Source of the DNA: Venatoribacter pacificus
Lineage (GTDB): Bacteria > Pseudomonadota > Gammaproteobacteria > Pseudomonadales > Oceanobacteraceae
DNA length: 64,000 nucleotides
Assembly (NCBI RefSeq): GCF_025318105.1
Contig: NZ_JAOANI010000014.1
Span: 186,001-250,000, forward strand
Reading direction: 5' to 3'
Both the position numbers and the translations under genes were made by a program. Below the pieces are notes generated by a model. The model did not search any database. It was not told the DNA's origin and saw only the letters and a list, made by a program, of their open reading frames with translations. Position 1 is the first letter of the stretch. Each line of letters opens with the position of its first letter. Below, one piece after another: positions 50,353 to 58,572 of the stretch.

Positions 50353-51273
50353 ATGAAGAAAACAGTGGCATTGGCACTCGGCAGCGGCGCTGCGCGTGGC
50401 TATACCCATATCGGCGTTATCGATGCGCTGGAAGCCCGCGGTTACGATATTGTGATGGTATCCGGCTGTTCGATGGGCGCGGTTGTTGGCGGCTTTTATT
50501 GTGCCGGTCAGCTCGACGTTTATCGCGACTGGGTGTGTGGTCTGAAATATCTGGATGTCCTTAAACTGGTGGATCTGAGTTTGCTGTCGGGCGGTGTTAT
50601 CCGTGGCGACCGGGTCTTTAACATCATCAGTGAAATGCTTAACGGCCGGAATATCGAAGAGCTGCCCATTCCGTTTACCGCGGTGGCTACCGACCTCACC
50701 AACAAAAAAGAAATCTGGTTTCAGCGCGGATCGCTGCAGGATGCTGTACGCGCGTCGGCAGCAATTCCGAGCTTATTGTCGCCGGTGGCGAATAACGGCC
50801 GTTTGCTGGTTGATGGTGCGGTGCTGAATCCGCTGCCGATTACCCCCTGTGTCTCCGCGCATGCTGATTTTATTATCGCCGTGGATCTGAATGCCGAAGT
50901 GCCGGTGCCCAAAGAGCTGGTCATCGATCCGGAAAACGAGCGCAAAGAAAAGCAGGACTGGTTTAACACGCTGGTCGATAAAGCCAGTCAGTGGTTCGAA
51001 AACAAGAACAATGCGCGCAAAGAAGCCAACGATAGTCTGGGAAAACTGGATATTCTGAATCAGGTGTTTGAGGTGATGTCGGCATCTTTGACCCAGTACA
51101 AAATCGCCGGTTATCCGCCGGACCTGCTGATTAAAATTCCGCTTAACTGCTGTGAGGTGTATGAGTTTTACCGCGCCGAAGAAATGATCGCACTGGGGCG
51201 TAATATCGCCGATCAGGCGCTGGATGCCTTTGAGGCCGGTAACAGCAGTTTGTATGGCCAGCGCATGGGCTGA
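50353..51273 (+). CDS. patatin-like phospholipase family protein
   Basis: Patatin-type hydrolase of 306 aa. The oxyanion loop is GSGAARGYTHIGV (10-22), the nucleophile S40 is in GCSMGAVVG and the catalytic Asp is D154 in LVDGAVLNP. It resembles the RssA/YchK-like group found next to DUF4892. No signal peptide; acts in the cytosol or at the inner membrane. It starts 3 bp after the DUF4892 stop. Lipid substrate unknown. Confidence 0.93.
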   Translation: MKKTVALALGSGAARGYTHIGVIDALEARGYDIVMVSGCSMGAVVGGFYCAGQLDVYRDWVCGLKYLDVLKLVDLSLLSGGVIRGDRVFNIISEMLNGRNIEELPIPFTAVATDLTNKKEIWFQRGSLQDAVRASAAIPSLLSPVANNGRLLVDGAVLNPLPITPCVSAHADFIIAVDLNAEVPVPKELVIDPENERKEKQDWFNTLVDKASQWFENKNNARKEANDSLGKLDILNQVFEVMSASLTQYKIAGYPPDLLIKIPLNCCEVYEFYRAEEMIALGRNIADQALDAFEAGNSSLYGQRMG

Positions 51274-51393
51274 ATGCCGCTGAAGCCGGGGTCGGAATCA
51301 TTGCGTGGCAACGGCGGAAAGATGCCCTGAGCCGGCAAAATAGGTAAACTAGCGCACTTTCTGCCCGATTCACTCTAAAGAGCCGCTTCTTTT

Positions 51394-52323
51394 ATGGATT
51401 TACAGCGTCACGCCGAACTTGCGGTTGATGAACTTCACACCCTGCAGGACGTTATCCGCTGGTCGGTCAGCCGTATGTCAGAGGCCGGTATTTATTATGG
51501 TCATGGCACCGATAATCCCTGGGATGAAGCCTTGTTGCTGGTGACCCATGCCCTGCATCTGCCGTGGAATCTGGCCAACGAATGGCGCAATGCGCAGCTG
51601 ACCCGCGTAGAGCGTCAGGCGGCAATTGATCTGATTCTTACGCGCATTGAGCAGCGTGTGCCGGCGCCGTATTTAACCGGCGTTGCCTGGTTTTGTAATT
51701 TACCCTTTCTGGTTGACGAACGGGTGCTGATTCCCCGTTCGCCCATCGGTCAGATGATTGACCAGGGCTTTGCCACCTGGTGGCAGGGACATATTTCCCA
51801 GGGCCAGCCGGAACCCCGGCGCATACTCGATTTATGCACCGGCAGTGGCTGCATTGGCATCGCCATGGCGAAAAAATTCCCGCAGGCGGAGGTTGAGCTG
51901 CTCGACCTGTCGTTCGAAGCACTCGAAGTTGCGGATGAAAACATTCAGCGTCATCAGCTGGAAGACCGGGTAATGGCGCTGCAATCGGATCTGTTTGCTG
52001 CCGCCAGCGGCAAATACGACCTGATTGTGTCCAACCCGCCTTATGTCGATGCCGATGATATGAGCTGCCTGCCGGAGGAGTACCACCACGAGCCGGAGCT
52101 GGCGCTGGCGGCCGGTGACGATGGCCTCGATCTGGTACATATTATGTTGAAAGAAGCCCGCCAGTATCTGACCGATGATGGTCTGCTGGTGGTCGAAGTG
52201 GGTAACAGCTGGCCGGCACTGGCCGCCGCCTACCCGCAGTTACCTTTTGTCTGGCCGGAGTTTGAGCACGGCGGACACGGCGTGTTTGTACTGCAGGCGC
52301 GCGACCTGGATTTACTGAATTAA
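51394..52323 (+). CDS. prmB: ribosomal protein L3 N5-glutamine methyltransferase
   Basis: SAM-dependent methyltransferase of 309 aa that modifies Gln150 (E. coli numbering) of ribosomal protein L3. The NPPY motif appears as IVSNPPYVDADDM, the SAM-binding region as LDLCTGSGCIGIAMAKKFP. The N-terminal LHTLQDVIRWSVSRMSEAGIYYGHGTDNPWDEALLLV marks PrmB against PrmC. It is followed after 40 bp by aroC, a common gammaproteobacterial order. Confidence 0.95.
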   Translation: MDLQRHAELAVDELHTLQDVIRWSVSRMSEAGIYYGHGTDNPWDEALLLVTHALHLPWNLANEWRNAQLTRVERQAAIDLILTRIEQRVPAPYLTGVAWFCNLPFLVDERVLIPRSPIGQMIDQGFATWWQGHISQGQPEPRRILDLCTGSGCIGIAMAKKFPQAEVELLDLSFEALEVADENIQRHQLEDRVMALQSDLFAAASGKYDLIVSNPPYVDADDMSCLPEEYHHEPELALAAGDDGLDLVHIMLKEARQYLTDDGLLVVEVGNSWPALAAAYPQLPFVWPEFEHGGHGVFVLQARDLDLLN

Positions 52324-52363
52324 TTGACGGCCGCCTGACCGGCCCTGAAATAAGAGACTGATT

Positions 52364-53461
52364 ATGTCCGGAAATACCTTTGGCAAAAGTTTCACCGTTA
52401 CCACCGCCGGTGAAAGTCATGGTCTGGCACTGGTGGCTGTCGTTGATGGCTGTCCGCCGGGCATTGAGCTGAGCGAAGCCGATCTGCAGCTGGATCTGGA
52501 TCGTCGCAAACCAGGCACCTCACGCTACACCACTCAGCGTCGCGAAGACGATGTAGTAAAAATCCTGTCCGGCGTATTTGAAGGTAAAACCACCGGGACC
52601 CCCATTGGTTTGCTGATTGAAAATACCGACCAGCGTTCGAAAGATTATGCCGATATTGCCAAGACCTTCCGTCCGGCGCATGCCGATTACGCTTACACGC
52701 AAAAGTACGGTTTCCGCGATTACCGCGGGGGCGGCCGCTCGTCCGCCCGCGAAACCGCGATGCGTGTAGCGGCAGGCTCTATTGCCAAAAAAGTACTGGC
52801 CGCTAAAGGCATTCAGGTGCGTGGTTATTTAAGCCAGCTGGGACCGATCAAAATTGAACAGTTCGATTGGGATCAGGTAGAGCAAAATCCGTTCTTCAGT
52901 CCGGATGCCTCTAAAGTGGCGGAGATGGAAACCTACATGAACGCGCTGCGCAAAGAAGGCAACTCCGTCGGGGCGAAAATTTCGGTCGTCGCCAGCGGTC
53001 TGTTTCCGGGCCTGGGTGAACCGATTTTTGATCGTCTGGATGCTGAACTGGCGCATGCACTGATGAGCATCAACGCGGTAAAAGGCGTGGAAATTGGTGA
53101 CGGATTTGCCTGTGTTGAACAGAAGGGCAGTGAGCATCGTGACGAAATGACACCGGAAGGCTTTTTAAGCAATCACGCCGGCGGTGTATTGGGTGGTATT
53201 TCTACGGGGCAGGACATCATTGCGCATATCGCACTGAAGCCAACCTCCAGCCTGATTATTCCGGGTCGCTCGATTGACTCCGATGGCAATCCGATCGAAG
53301 TCATCACCAAAGGTCGTCATGACCCTTGTGTGGGCATTCGGGCAACCCCCATTGCTGAAGCCATGATGGCGATGGTGCTGTGTGACCATCTGCTGCGTCA
53401 TCGTGGGCAGAACGCTGATGTGCAATGCACAACACCAGTGATTGCCGCCGAGGCAGAGTAA
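52364..53461 (+). CDS. aroC: chorismate synthase
   Basis: Flavin-dependent enzyme of 365 aa that makes chorismate from EPSP, the last step of the shikimate pathway. Signature segments: GESHGLALVAVVDGCPPGIEL, RRKPGTSRYTTQRREDD, RPAHADYAYTQKYGFRDYRGGGRSSARET and GGISTGQDIIAHIALKPTSS. Length is normal. It follows prmB by 40 bp and ends at a strong terminator. Confidence 0.98.
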   Translation: MSGNTFGKSFTVTTAGESHGLALVAVVDGCPPGIELSEADLQLDLDRRKPGTSRYTTQRREDDVVKILSGVFEGKTTGTPIGLLIENTDQRSKDYADIAKTFRPAHADYAYTQKYGFRDYRGGGRSSARETAMRVAAGSIAKKVLAAKGIQVRGYLSQLGPIKIEQFDWDQVEQNPFFSPDASKVAEMETYMNALRKEGNSVGAKISVVASGLFPGLGEPIFDRLDAELAHALMSINAVKGVEIGDGFACVEQKGSEHRDEMTPEGFLSNHAGGVLGGISTGQDIIAHIALKPTSSLIIPGRSIDSDGNPIEVITKGRHDPCVGIRATPIAEAMMAMVLCDHLLRHRGQNADVQCTTPVIAAEAE

Positions 53462-53468
53462 AAATAGG

Positions 53469-53495
53469 AAGGGCCGGCTTTGCCGGCCCTTTTTG
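53469..53495 (+). terminator. rho-independent terminator after aroC
   Basis: AGGGCCGGC, TTT, GCCGGCCCTTTTT, starting 8 bp after the aroC stop. Confidence 0.92.
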
Positions 53496-53533
53496 ATGCA
53501 ACCCTTTCAGGCATGAGGCTGGTCTTCAACGCC

Positions 53534-54688
53534 ATGATGTCTTCCGCTTTGCCGTTTAAACGGCTTTCTTTCTTTTACGCACTCTACTTTGCCTTGCTCG
53601 GCTGCATCGCGCCTTATTGGGGGCTGTTTCTGCAGAACCGTGCCTTTGATCCGGAACAGCTCGGTCAGCTGATGGCGTGCTTTGGTCTGGTGCGCATTCT
53701 TGCCCCTAATCTCTGGGCCTACTGGAGTCGTTATTTCCGCTCGCCGATGCAAATGGTACGAACGGCCGGTGTGCTGACCATGTTGTGCTTCTCGCTGATC
53801 TGGTGGGCCGACAGCTTCTGGACGATGGCTGCGGTGATGATTTTGTACGGTTTTTTCTGGGCGGCCATGCTGCCCCAGTACGAGGCCATGACATTACAGC
53901 ACTGTGGCACTCAGGTTGAGGCCTATGGCCAGATCCGCATGTGGGGCTCGATTGGTTTTGTGCTGGTGGTGCTGGGCGCCGGTTATCTGTTTGAGCTGGT
54001 GTCTGTTGGCTGGCTGCCGGTCGTGATGCTGACGCTGATGGCGCTCATTGGTATTAACAGCCTGACACTGCCAGAGGCTGACGCTTCCAACCGGAAACAC
54101 AGTGCGCCCGGACAGTTTTTAAATGTTTTAAAATCGCGTCCGGTGCAGGTGTTTATTCTGATGAATATTCTGCTGCAGATCAGTCATGGACCTTACTATA
54201 CGTTTTTCAGTATTTACCTTGAAAATCATGGATATAAACCTGCGCAGATCGGTTTGTTATGGTCGCTGGGAGTTATGGCCGAAGTTTTTTTATTCTGGAA
54301 ATTTCACCGGGTGGTCAACTTTTTCAGCTGGCGAACCTGGTGCGTATTGAGCTTACTGATTACCGCTGTCCGCTGGACGCTGATTGGCAGTCTGGTGGAT
54401 TTCTGGGGCTGGCTGATTTTGGCTCAACTGGGACATGCGTTTAGCTTTGCCGCCATGCACGCAATTTCTATGCGTTATATTCAGCATTTATTTCCGCAGC
54501 AACTGCAGGCGCGCGCTCAGGCATTGTATTCCAGTGTCGGCTTTGGCATCGGTGGTGCGATCGGTGCCTGGGTCAGTGGCAGTCTTTGGCAACCCTGGGG
54601 TGGCAGTCAGGTATTTTTTCTGGCTACATTGGCAGCACTGCTGGGCGCTTTGGTTGCGTGGAAAGGCCTTAAGGCGACCGAGGGCTGA
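53534..54688 (+). CDS. MFS transporter, HcaT-like (3-phenylpropionate permease group)
   Basis: Inner-membrane transporter of about 384 aa with 12 predicted helices. The N-terminal FKRLSFFYALYFALLGCIAPYWGLFLQNRAFDPEQLGQLMACFGLVRILAPNLWAYWSR motif and the later GQIRMWGSIGFVLVVLGAGYLFE fit the MFS_1-like family of HcaT and nucleoside-type porters. Start unclear: ATGs at 53513, 53534 and 53537 are all in frame without a strong ribosome site; I use 53534. It follows the aroC terminator, so it may use its own promoter. Substrate unknown. Confidence 0.88.
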   Translation: MMSSALPFKRLSFFYALYFALLGCIAPYWGLFLQNRAFDPEQLGQLMACFGLVRILAPNLWAYWSRYFRSPMQMVRTAGVLTMLCFSLIWWADSFWTMAAVMILYGFFWAAMLPQYEAMTLQHCGTQVEAYGQIRMWGSIGFVLVVLGAGYLFELVSVGWLPVVMLTLMALIGINSLTLPEADASNRKHSAPGQFLNVLKSRPVQVFILMNILLQISHGPYYTFFSIYLENHGYKPAQIGLLWSLGVMAEVFLFWKFHRVVNFFSWRTWCVLSLLITAVRWTLIGSLVDFWGWLILAQLGHAFSFAAMHAISMRYIQHLFPQQLQARAQALYSSVGFGIGGAIGAWVSGSLWQPWGGSQVFFLATLAALLGALVAWKGLKATEG

Positions 54689-54759
54689 GGGGCTGAAATA
54701 TCAGAATACTCAATAAAAAAAAGCTCAGAACGACAATATAGAACGACAGGGAATAAACA

Positions 54760-55020
54760 ATGAAAATTAATGTCACTTTTGATCTTACGCCTGAAGAATT
54801 ACGCCGTGCTATGGGATTACCGGATGTGCAGGAGTTTCAGCAGGAACTTTTTGCCAGCATGCTGGAAAAGATGAAATCCGGTGAAGAGGGGTACGATGCC
54901 ATGAGTCTGTATCAGCCGATGTTTAATGAAGGCATGAACGCCATGGGTCAGTTTCAGAAAATGATGCTGAGTATGATGTCCGGCGCATCGTCATCTTCTT
55001 CTGATAAGAATAACAGTTAA
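54760..55020 (+). CDS. small DUF6489-like protein, possibly PHA granule-linked
   Basis: Protein of 86 aa with a conserved-looking start MKINVTFDLTPEELRRAMGLPDVQEFQQELFASMLEKM and a Met/Gln-rich middle (GMNAMGQFQKMMLSMMSG), ending in a Ser-rich tail. The pattern is that of DUF6489. It lies directly upstream of phasin and phaC, so a granule-surface role is suggested by context only. No signal peptide. Confidence 0.75.
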   Translation: MKINVTFDLTPEELRRAMGLPDVQEFQQELFASMLEKMKSGEEGYDAMSLYQPMFNEGMNAMGQFQKMMLSMMSGASSSSSDKNNS

Positions 55021-55036
55021 AATTAAAGTGAATGCT

Positions 55037-55171
55037 CTAGGGCAATTGACGCCAGCGTTTGACCTCATTGTTAGACGCCCTGAAAATCGATCATGATAAA
55101 GGATGATATTAGTCAATAAATTTTTCACTGAATGCGATGCTGTCATTTAAGTGTAAGATAAAATGCCCTAG
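55037..55171. repeat. 135-bp inverted-repeat-bounded segment upstream of phasin gene
   Basis: Bounded by CTAGGGCA and its inverse TGCCCTAG. The ends share TAGGGC with the MITE-like element described above but then diverge. No coding sequence. It fills most of the 197-bp gap before the phasin gene. Either a small decayed element of related type or a chance inverted pair. Confidence 0.35.
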
Positions 55172-55217
55172 TATAGATTTACACCAACTGCTATTAGACT
55201 TTTGAAGGAGCAAGACT

Positions 55218-55610
55218 ATGCAAGAGAATATTCTTAATGCATTCGCAGAGCAGGCTAAAACCATGTACGCACCCATGGCGAAATTTAACAGTCTGTTTGT
55301 CGACAACATGGAAAAAATGACGGAGTTCCAACTGAACGCCATTAAATCGTATGCAGATATGGGTCTTGAGCAGATGAAAAAAGCTGCTGACGTTAAAGAT
55401 GCAGAAAGCATGCGTTCTTTCACCGCCACTCAAGCAGAAACGGCTTCTGCGCTGAACAAAAAAGTGATGGACGATGCGAAAGCATTTTCTGACATGGCGA
55501 TGGAATTCAAAACTCAGATTGAAGGCATCATGGAAGAAGCGCGCTCAACCGCAGCCGCTTCAACAACGACCGCTAAGCCAGCTGCTGCTAAACCTAAATC
55601 AGCTGCCTGA
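55218..55610 (+). CDS. phasin family protein
   Basis: Granule-associated protein of 130 aa, helical and amphipathic (NAFAEQAKTMYAPMAKFNSLFVDNMEKMTEFQLNAIKSYADMGLEQMKKAADVKDAESM), with an Ala/Lys-rich C-terminal tail. Phasins coat PHA granules and control their number and size. The ATG has AAGGAG about 8 bp upstream. Followed by a terminator, then phaC, so it can be expressed at a higher level than the synthase. Confidence 0.93.
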   Translation: MQENILNAFAEQAKTMYAPMAKFNSLFVDNMEKMTEFQLNAIKSYADMGLEQMKKAADVKDAESMRSFTATQAETASALNKKVMDDAKAFSDMAMEFKTQIEGIMEEARSTAAASTTTAKPAAAKPKSAA

Positions 55611-55623
55611 TCTGTTGTGATAC

Positions 55624-55651
55624 AAAAGGCCACCTCCGGGTGGCCTTTTTT
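55624..55651 (+). terminator. rho-independent terminator between phasin and phaC
   Basis: AAAAGGCCACC, TCCG, GGTGGCCTTTTTT 14 bp after the phasin stop; partial read-through could feed phaC, whose start lies only 37 bp further. Confidence 0.9.
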
Positions 55652-55687
55652 GCTGAATCGTTTCTGAATGCAGGTAATACAGGAAAT

Positions 55688-57493
55688 ATGCCAATGGAAA
55701 GCATAGAAACAGCCGTTAGTGATTTTTATGATATGACCACCCGTGTGGCAGAGCAGTATGGACGCTTGCTGGAAAAAACAGTGAACCAGCCAACAACCGC
55801 AGATGATCCGGCGGCTTCTGTTCTGACGGATTTCAGTGAAGCGTTTCGCGAGCTGGGCGAACATATGCTGGAAAATCCCGGCAAGCTGATGGGCTATCAG
55901 ATGGAGCTGCTGAAAAAACAGCAGGAGTTATATCAGCACACGGCTCTGCGCTTTTTAGGAAAGGAAGTCGATCCGGTTATAACCCCGGAAAAAAGCGATA
56001 AACGTTTTAAAGATGCGCAGTGGAGCGAGAATCCACTGTTTGATTTCATCAAACAATTATATCTGTTGCAGGGCAGTACCCTGATGCAGATGGTAAAAGA
56101 CACTGATGGCATCAGCGAGCACGCACATCAGAAAGTAGAGTATTTCGTACGTCAGTACGTTAATGCCCTGGCGCCTACCAATTTTGCAGCACTGAATCCC
56201 GAAGTTATCCGTAAAACACTGGAAAGCGGCGGTGCCAATCTTTATGCCGGAATGGAACAGCTGGGCGAAGATCTGGAAGCCAGTGTTAAGGGTTCGCTTA
56301 ACGTCGCCATGACCGATACCAGTGCGTTTCAGGTTGGCCGTAATCTGGCAACAACGCCAGGTAAGGTTATTTTTCAGAACGATCTGATTCAGCTGATCCA
56401 GTACACCCCGACGACAGAAAAAACCTATCAGCGTCCGCTGTTGGTCATTCCTCCGTTTATTAACAAATATTATATTCTCGATTTACGCGAGAATAATTCT
56501 TACCTGAAGTGGCTGGTGGATCAGGGGCATACGGTTTTCTGTATTTCCTGGGTCAACCCGGGCCCGGCATTGCGTGCTAAAGGCTTCGATAACTATATGC
56601 TCGAAGGCCCGATTGCGGCGCTGGATGCCATTGAGCAGGCAACCGGTGAGAAAGAAGTGAACGCCATCGGCTACTGTCTGGGCGGTACTCTGCTGGCGGC
56701 AACGCTGGCTTATCTGAAGAAAAAGAAACAAGAACCGATTAAGTCGGCAACGTTTCTGGCCACTCTGACCGATTTTTCTCAGCCAGGTGAAATTGGCGTC
56801 TTTATCAATGAGACGGCTATTTCTGCCCTGGAAAAACAGATGAATTTACTCGGCTATTACGATGGCCGGCAAATGGCCTTCAGTTTTAATACGCTGCGGG
56901 AAAATGATCTGTTCTGGTCATTCTTTATTAACAACTATCTGAAGGGTGAACGTCCGGCCGCTTTTGATCTGTTGTACTGGAATACCGACAGCACCAATTT
57001 GCCATCCACCATGCATTCTTTCTATCTGCGTAATATGTACCTGGATAATAAACTGGTACAAAAAAATGCGCTGGAATTAGACGGTCAGAAAATCGACCTG
57101 AGTGCGATCAGCATCCCGACTTATTTTCTGTCTACCGCTCAGGATCATATTGCGCTGTGGCAGGGAACCTATAAAGGCCCCTTGCTGATGGGCGGTAAAA
57201 ATCGCTTTGTATTGGGTGGTTCCGGACACATTGCCGGTGTGGTTAATCCGCCGTCGGCCAATAAGTACGGCTACTGGACAAACGAAGCATTACCGCAGGA
57301 TCCGGAAGAATGGTATCGGAATGCCGAACAGCATGACGGCTCCTGGTGGCTCGATTGGCAGCAGTGGACTATGACTCAGGGGGGCACGGAACAGACCGAA
57401 GCCCGCCAGCCGGGTTCTGGTAAGCTCGCCGTTATCGAAGACGCTCCGGGGCGTTATGTTAAGCAACGCATCATCGATGTGCTGCATAAGTAA
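55688..57493 (+). CDS. phaC: class I poly(3-hydroxyalkanoate) synthase
   Basis: Synthase of 601 aa that polymerises hydroxyacyl-CoA on PHA granules. The lipase-box cysteine is C330 in GYCLGGTL; the other triad members lie in STAQDHIALW (Asp) and GGSGHIAGVVNPP (His). The N-terminal part (1-200) is the class I type regulatory region. ATG 55688 or 55694 both follow AGGA; the second has better spacing, but the difference is two codons. phaA and phaB are not in the window. Substrate length cannot be told by eye, but class I enzymes use short-chain units. Confidence 0.96.
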   Translation: MPMESIETAVSDFYDMTTRVAEQYGRLLEKTVNQPTTADDPAASVLTDFSEAFRELGEHMLENPGKLMGYQMELLKKQQELYQHTALRFLGKEVDPVITPEKSDKRFKDAQWSENPLFDFIKQLYLLQGSTLMQMVKDTDGISEHAHQKVEYFVRQYVNALAPTNFAALNPEVIRKTLESGGANLYAGMEQLGEDLEASVKGSLNVAMTDTSAFQVGRNLATTPGKVIFQNDLIQLIQYTPTTEKTYQRPLLVIPPFINKYYILDLRENNSYLKWLVDQGHTVFCISWVNPGPALRAKGFDNYMLEGPIAALDAIEQATGEKEVNAIGYCLGGTLLAATLAYLKKKKQEPIKSATFLATLTDFSQPGEIGVFINETAISALEKQMNLLGYYDGRQMAFSFNTLRENDLFWSFFINNYLKGERPAAFDLLYWNTDSTNLPSTMHSFYLRNMYLDNKLVQKNALELDGQKIDLSAISIPTYFLSTAQDHIALWQGTYKGPLLMGGKNRFVLGGSGHIAGVVNPPSANKYGYWTNEALPQDPEEWYRNAEQHDGSWWLDWQQWTMTQGGTEQTEARQPGSGKLAVIEDAPGRYVKQRIIDVLHK

Positions 57494-57514
57494 TCATCAC
57501 TGATTACTGGCTCA

Positions 57515-57546
57515 CAAAAACGGCGCTCAGGCGCCGTTTTTGTTTT
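57515..57546 (+). terminator. rho-independent terminator after phaC
   Basis: AAAACGGCGC, TCAG, GCGCCGTTTTTG with further T residues. Confidence 0.9.
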
Positions 57547-57595
57547 TCTATAATTCCGCTATGATGGCCGCAGCATTCAGTTGTAAGGATTTTGC

Positions 57596-58039
57596 GTGTC
57601 ACAATTCGATCAGGAATCCATCGTTTACGGCGTGATCCGCCATATTCCGGCCACGGATGAGTTCAGCGCCCGTCTTCATCGTCGTGCCAACTGGAGTGCC
57701 ATTCAATCGTTGCCTCTGGGTGTTGATGATGATTGGTCACTGCTGTGCCGGGAAATGTTCTCAATGCCCGGTGATGATGTCTTTAGCGGCACCTATCACA
57801 CTCAGTTAATTCACTTTGCGGCTTCTTATAAAGCGGTGGAGTATGAGTGGGAACATTGGCTGCGCCAGTTTGAGACTCTGCTGAAAAGCATGTACTGGGT
57901 ATCAGCCACGGTGCATCTGGAAACCGAGTTATCCGGTAAGCACACCTTTAACTGGAATACCGATCAGGGCCATGTGCCTTCGGATGCCGATTTGCGTATG
58001 AGCTGCGAGTGGGAACGGGAGGCGGGTTTTGCCATCTGA
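57596..58039 (+). CDS. unknown cytosolic protein
   Basis: Protein of 147 aa with a GTG start; AAGGA lies about 7 bp upstream. Mixed alpha/beta, rich in Trp and His (HLRRANWSAIQ region and EYEWEHWLRQFETLLKSMYWVSATVHLETE), without signal peptide. No family recognised. It overlaps the next gene by 11 bp, and the three small genes from here to 58560 look like a translational unit. Confidence 0.75.
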   Translation: MSQFDQESIVYGVIRHIPATDEFSARLHRRANWSAIQSLPLGVDDDWSLLCREMFSMPGDDVFSGTYHTQLIHFAASYKAVEYEWEHWLRQFETLLKSMYWVSATVHLETELSGKHTFNWNTDQGHVPSDADLRMSCEWEREAGFAI

Positions 58040-58370
58040 TTCCGTACCGTCTGATGACCACGACTACACCAGTACTTCTTGCGAAGATGCTCCTTACGGT
58101 GAAGATGCGCCGCAGGAAGGGGTGCTGGCAATTCCTTATCAGCGTCTGAGTGCCGAGGCACTGGACGCCATTCTGGAAGACTTTGTCTGCCGTGAAGGCA
58201 CGGATTACGGCGATTACGACGTAAGCCTGGCCGATAAAAAAGTCCAGGTTAAGGCGCAGTTGGCCGATGGCAGTGCCATACTTTTGTTTGACCCCATTCA
58301 GCAGACCTGCCACATTGAAATGACACGCGTATTACGCAGTCATGGCTGGTCTGGTGGTGACAATGGATGA
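58029..58370 (+). CDS. UPF0270 (YheU-like) protein with N-terminal extension
   Basis: Protein of 113 aa. Residues about 33-98 (VLAIPYQRLSAEALDAILEDFVCREGTDYGDYDVSLADKKVQVKAQL) are a UPF0270/YheU domain of unknown function. YheU proteins are about 70 aa; here an acidic leader of about 30 aa precedes it. The TTG start at 58029 has GGAGG at 58018-58022. A shorter form from a GTG at about 58120 is possible but has poor spacing. Overlaps both neighbours. Confidence 0.8.
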   Translation: MPSDSVPSDDHDYTSTSCEDAPYGEDAPQEGVLAIPYQRLSAEALDAILEDFVCREGTDYGDYDVSLADKKVQVKAQLADGSAILLFDPIQQTCHIEMTRVLRSHGWSGGDNG

Positions 58371-58560
58371 TCTCAAGCAACAACAACTGAAACGACGCCT
58401 GCGCAGCGCCATCGGTGATATTGATGAGATGAAGGCTCAGCTGGCCGAAGTCCGCCGTTGCTGTGCCGAGCTTGCCGCCGCCATGCGTCAGATACGCGAA
58501 GATGCTGAGCAAGCAAAGCTCGAAGCCGAGCGGCGCAAGCGCATCAAGCGCGTTGTCTGA
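58363..58560 (+). CDS. short coiled-coil protein
   Basis: Protein of 65 aa from ATG 58363, predicted to be a single long coiled coil (KQQQLKRRLRSAIGDIDEMKAQLAEVRRCCAELAAAMRQIREDAEQAKLEAERRKRIKRVV). The frame opens at 58342 but that ATG lacks a ribosome site. It overlaps the YheU-like gene by 8 bp. Very basic C-terminus. Function unknown. Confidence 0.7.
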   Translation: MDDLKQQQLKRRLRSAIGDIDEMKAQLAEVRRCCAELAAAMRQIREDAEQAKLEAERRKRIKRVV

Positions 58561-58572
58561 TGTTATTCCTCC

